Part shown: in pieces, positions 62,424 through 64,000 of the stretch
How positions within the stretch are numbered: the stretch's first letter is position 1
Layout: the number at the start of each line of letters is the position of its first letter
NCBI RefSeq assembly: GCF_029210395.1
Contig: NZ_JARGDP010000005.1
Span: forward strand, 1 to 64,000
Length of the DNA: 64,000 bases
Direction: 5' to 3'
Source of the DNA: Petrocella sp. FN5
GTDB lineage: Bacteria; Bacillota; Clostridia; Lachnospirales; Vallitaleaceae
Notes under the pieces: generated by a model
The model's input: the letters and a program-made list of their open reading frames with translations, nothing else
Databases searched by the model: none
What the model was told of the DNA's origin: nothing
Translations under genes and position numbers: made by a program

Positions 62424-63276
62424 TATACTCTAATACAGACTCTAAGGTCATTTTGCCTATTTTTCCATTTCTAAATTCATCTAGAAACATTTTAGCCATT
62501 CGTGAAACGTCTGGTTCACCACCTGGTTTTAAAAGATGTCTTGTTATGGTTACCGCTTCAAGTAACTCATGACCTTTTTTACCCGCCACATCTGTCATAG
62601 GGTATTTATCCATTAACAAATTCGGATATCGATCTCGCATGAATTCTAACGCTAACATTGCCAGACCTTCAGTGTCTAGTATTTCTTCCCGTATGGAGCC
62701 AATCATAGCCAGTTTGATTCCTACATTTTGATCTTCAAACTTAGGCCATAACACACCTGGGGTATCTAGAAGTTCAAACTCATTTTTTAACTTCAGCCAT
62801 TGCTTGCCTTTTGTTACACCAGGCTTGTTACCTGTTTTGGCGCTGGCTTTACCAACCAGTTTATTGATAAATGTACTTTTCCCAACATTAGGAATCCCCA
62901 CCACCATAGCGCGCATAGGTCTGTTGAGTAAGCCACGTTTTTTGTTACGTTCAATCTTTTCTTTACATGCTAGATTAATAGCTGCAGATACACTTTTTAT
63001 ACCTTTTCCATTTTGTGAGTTCACCTCAACCACAACGTAGCCTTGACCTAAAAAATACTCTGCCCATTTTTTTGTTTCTTTTCCATCGGCCAAATCTACC
63101 TTGTTTAGAACGATAATCCTAGGCTTATTCTGGGCAAGTTTAAGTACCTCCGGATTTTGACTGCTAATGGGCACTCTTGCATCTACCAGTTCAATAACCA
63201 CATCAACAAGTTTTATGTTTTCTTCCATCATTCTTTTTGCTTTGGTCATATGACCTGGATACCATTGTATGTTCAT
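62419..63276 (-). CDS. rbgA: Ribosome biogenesis GTPase RbgA (YlqF)
   Basis: The 285-residue circularly permuted GTPase has G4 (LNKVDLAD) before G1 (GIPNVGKS) and G3 (DTPGVLWP), plus a C-terminal RNA-binding domain. It is needed for late 50S assembly. GAGG six bases before the ATG sets the start (MNIQWYPGHM). The lepB-rbgA-rnhB order is the standard Firmicutes one. Confidence 0.96.
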   Translation of the reverse strand: MNIQWYPGHMTKAKRMMEENIKLVDVVIELVDARVPISSQNPEVLKLAQNKPRIIVLNKVDLADGKETKKWAEYFLGQGYVVVEVNSQNGKGIKSVSAAINLACKEKIERNKKRGLLNRPMRAMVVGIPNVGKSTFINKLVGKASAKTGNKPGVTKGKQWLKLKNEFELLDTPGVLWPKFEDQNVGIKLAMIGSIREEILDTEGLAMLALEFMRDRYPNLLMDKYPMTDVAGKKGHELLEAVTITRHLLKPGGEPDVSRMAKMFLDEFRNGKIGKMTLESVLEYK

Positions 63277-63305
63277 AAAAAACCTCTTATTTCTCTGCAT
63301 ATATA

Positions 63306-63335
63306 AAGCATAATGAGTGATTACCCACTATGCTT
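63306..63335 (-). terminator. Hairpin between lepB and rbgA
   Basis: A 10-bp stem with one wobble (63306-63315 with 63326-63335) is followed on the minus strand by TATATATG. It lies about 108 bases after lepB and 30 bases before the rbgA start. It could be a weak terminator. Confidence 0.5.
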
Positions 63336-63361
63336 TCCTAGTATCAATTAATTGAATAACT

Positions 63362-63440
63362 CCATTTCCCTAGGTGTAGGATTTCCAAATGCCTTGCGGC
63401 CAACTTGCTAGCCGAAAGCTTAGAACACATCTTGAAATGG
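63362..63440. other. Unassigned 79-base foldable intergenic element after lepB
   Basis: The ends CCATTTC and GAAATGG (63362-63368 with 63434-63440) pair perfectly. Inside are a second helix (GTGT 63374-63377 with ACAC 63425-63428) and a CGGC/GCCG hairpin (63397-63400 with 63411-63414). It is more GC-rich than its surroundings and carries no reading frame. It starts three bases after the lepB stop. A tRNA is excluded because no T-arm or anticodon arm can be drawn. Confidence 0.45.
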
Positions 63441-63443
63441 TAT

Positions 63444-63992
63444 CTAACCATCAATGGATCCAACTAGTTTTAGCGGCCAAATCCGTACCACCGCTTTTCC
63501 AATGATGTCCTTTTTATGTATGGTTCCAACATCTATATAGCGACTGTCTGAGCTATTATTACGGTTGTCCCCCAGTACGAAATATTCATTGGGTGGCACG
63601 ACAATCGGTAAATTATTTCCATATTCTGTTATTATATCAAAGTTATATTCAGAATCTATTGCTTCACCATTCACTAAAAGCGTACCATTTTGTATGTCTA
63701 CAGACTCCCCGGGAAGGGCAATGACCCGTTTAATATAATATAACTTAGGCTCATATGGAAAAACAATAATATCATAGCGTTCGATTTCACTAAAACGATA
63801 GCTTAATTTATCAACCACCAACTGATCACCATCATGGAGTGTTGGTTCCATCGATTTTCCAACGACATTCGTTTTTTGTCCCAAAAAATTAAAGATTATA
63901 AATACAACCAATAGTGCTATGGTAAGGTCCCTAGCCCAACCTATGAGTTCTTTTCTTAATTTGTTCTCTTCCAAGTTTTTACCTTCTTTCAT
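63444..63992 (-). CDS. lepB: Type I signal peptidase
   Basis: The 182-residue protein has one N-terminal transmembrane helix (about 19-38), catalytic Ser47 in GKSMEPTL, catalytic Lys88 in YYIKRVIALPGE, and box E (VLGDNRNNSSDSR). It cleaves secretory signal peptides outside the membrane. The Ser/Lys pair and single anchor match the SipS type. rplS would be expected upstream beyond the right edge. Confidence 0.96.
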   Translation of the reverse strand: MKEGKNLEENKLRKELIGWARDLTIALLVVFIIFNFLGQKTNVVGKSMEPTLHDGDQLVVDKLSYRFSEIERYDIIVFPYEPKLYYIKRVIALPGESVDIQNGTLLVNGEAIDSEYNFDIITEYGNNLPIVVPPNEYFVLGDNRNNSSDSRYIDVGTIHKKDIIGKAVVRIWPLKLVGSIDG

Positions 63993-64000
63993 ACATTTAA

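Noticed and set aside
63362-63440. tRNA-like gene after lepB
   Set aside because: The 7-bp closing stem and length suggested a tRNA, but there is no T-arm sequence, no anticodon arm and no CCA-ready acceptor in either orientation.
1-64000. CRISPR arrays, prophage or defence islands
   Set aside because: No regularly spaced direct repeats, integrases, phage structural genes or known defence genes are visible; nearly all genes are housekeeping.

Overview
The window is a contiguous stretch of a low-GC, anaerobic Firmicutes (class Clostridia) chromosome. The genes point to this: sepF/divIVA and minCDE occur together, the nusA-infB and rpsO-pnp clusters have Gram-positive order, a short HisG is paired with HisZ, and a complete Rnf complex and an FeFe-hydrogenase-like protein are present. 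A Lachnospirales/Vallitalea-type lineage is my best guess, but that is inference. About 67 protein genes are visible. All but one read on the minus strand, so the natural reading direction is from the right end to the left. I see no rRNA, tRNA, CRISPR array, prophage or insertion sequence.

Reading leftward from base 64,000, the first block holds lepB, rbgA, rnhB, a FliK-like/FlhB-like pair (ylqG/ylqH type), yraN, pgeF, a DUF512 radical-SAM/PDZ protein, der, plsY, gpsA, a LapA-like membrane protein and an HD-GYP protein. The rimP-nusA-ylxR-ylxQ-infB-rbfA-nrnA-truB-ribF transcription/translation operon follows, from its own strong promoter through a hairpin in the leader. Then come rpsO, pnp, an M16 protease, dut, a small membrane protein, an RluA-type synthase, queG, recU and a DbpA-type DEAD-box helicase with a long structured leader.

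The middle block is a near-complete histidine operon (hisZ-G-D-C-B-H-A-F-IE; no histidinol-phosphatase is seen) behind a near-consensus promoter. Next is a compact redox-signalling module: two DRTGG proteins, two HATPase proteins and one hydrogenase-like iron-sulfur protein. It is followed by the six-gene rnfCDGEAB operon for ferredoxin:NAD+ oxidoreduction coupled to ion pumping. The left block carries a DUF4321 protein, maf, radC, mreCD, a PBP2, minCDE and rodA for cell elongation and division-site choice. mreB is absent from its usual place. mgsA and the only plus-strand gene, a mini P-loop protein, come next. A radical-SAM protein, a HlyD-like adaptor, the yggS-sepF-yggT-ylmH-divIVA division cluster, aroB, lspA, rluD and finally pyrR behind a textbook PyrR attenuator complete it.

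Several signals are not protein genes. A family of short intergenic inverted-repeat elements, with ends close to GGTTAAAGGGTCAAAACTA, recurs at five or more places and can form the stop codon of the neighbouring gene. The pnp, DEAD-box, rimP, rpsO and pyrR leaders all fold into regulatory-looking structures. A plus-strand structured RNA candidate with a CsrA-type hairpin lies between the DEAD-box gene and the his operon, and an unassigned 79-nt foldable element lies after lepB. The signalling module with a cysteine-to-alanine hydrogenase-like sensor beside rnf is the most system-like novelty.
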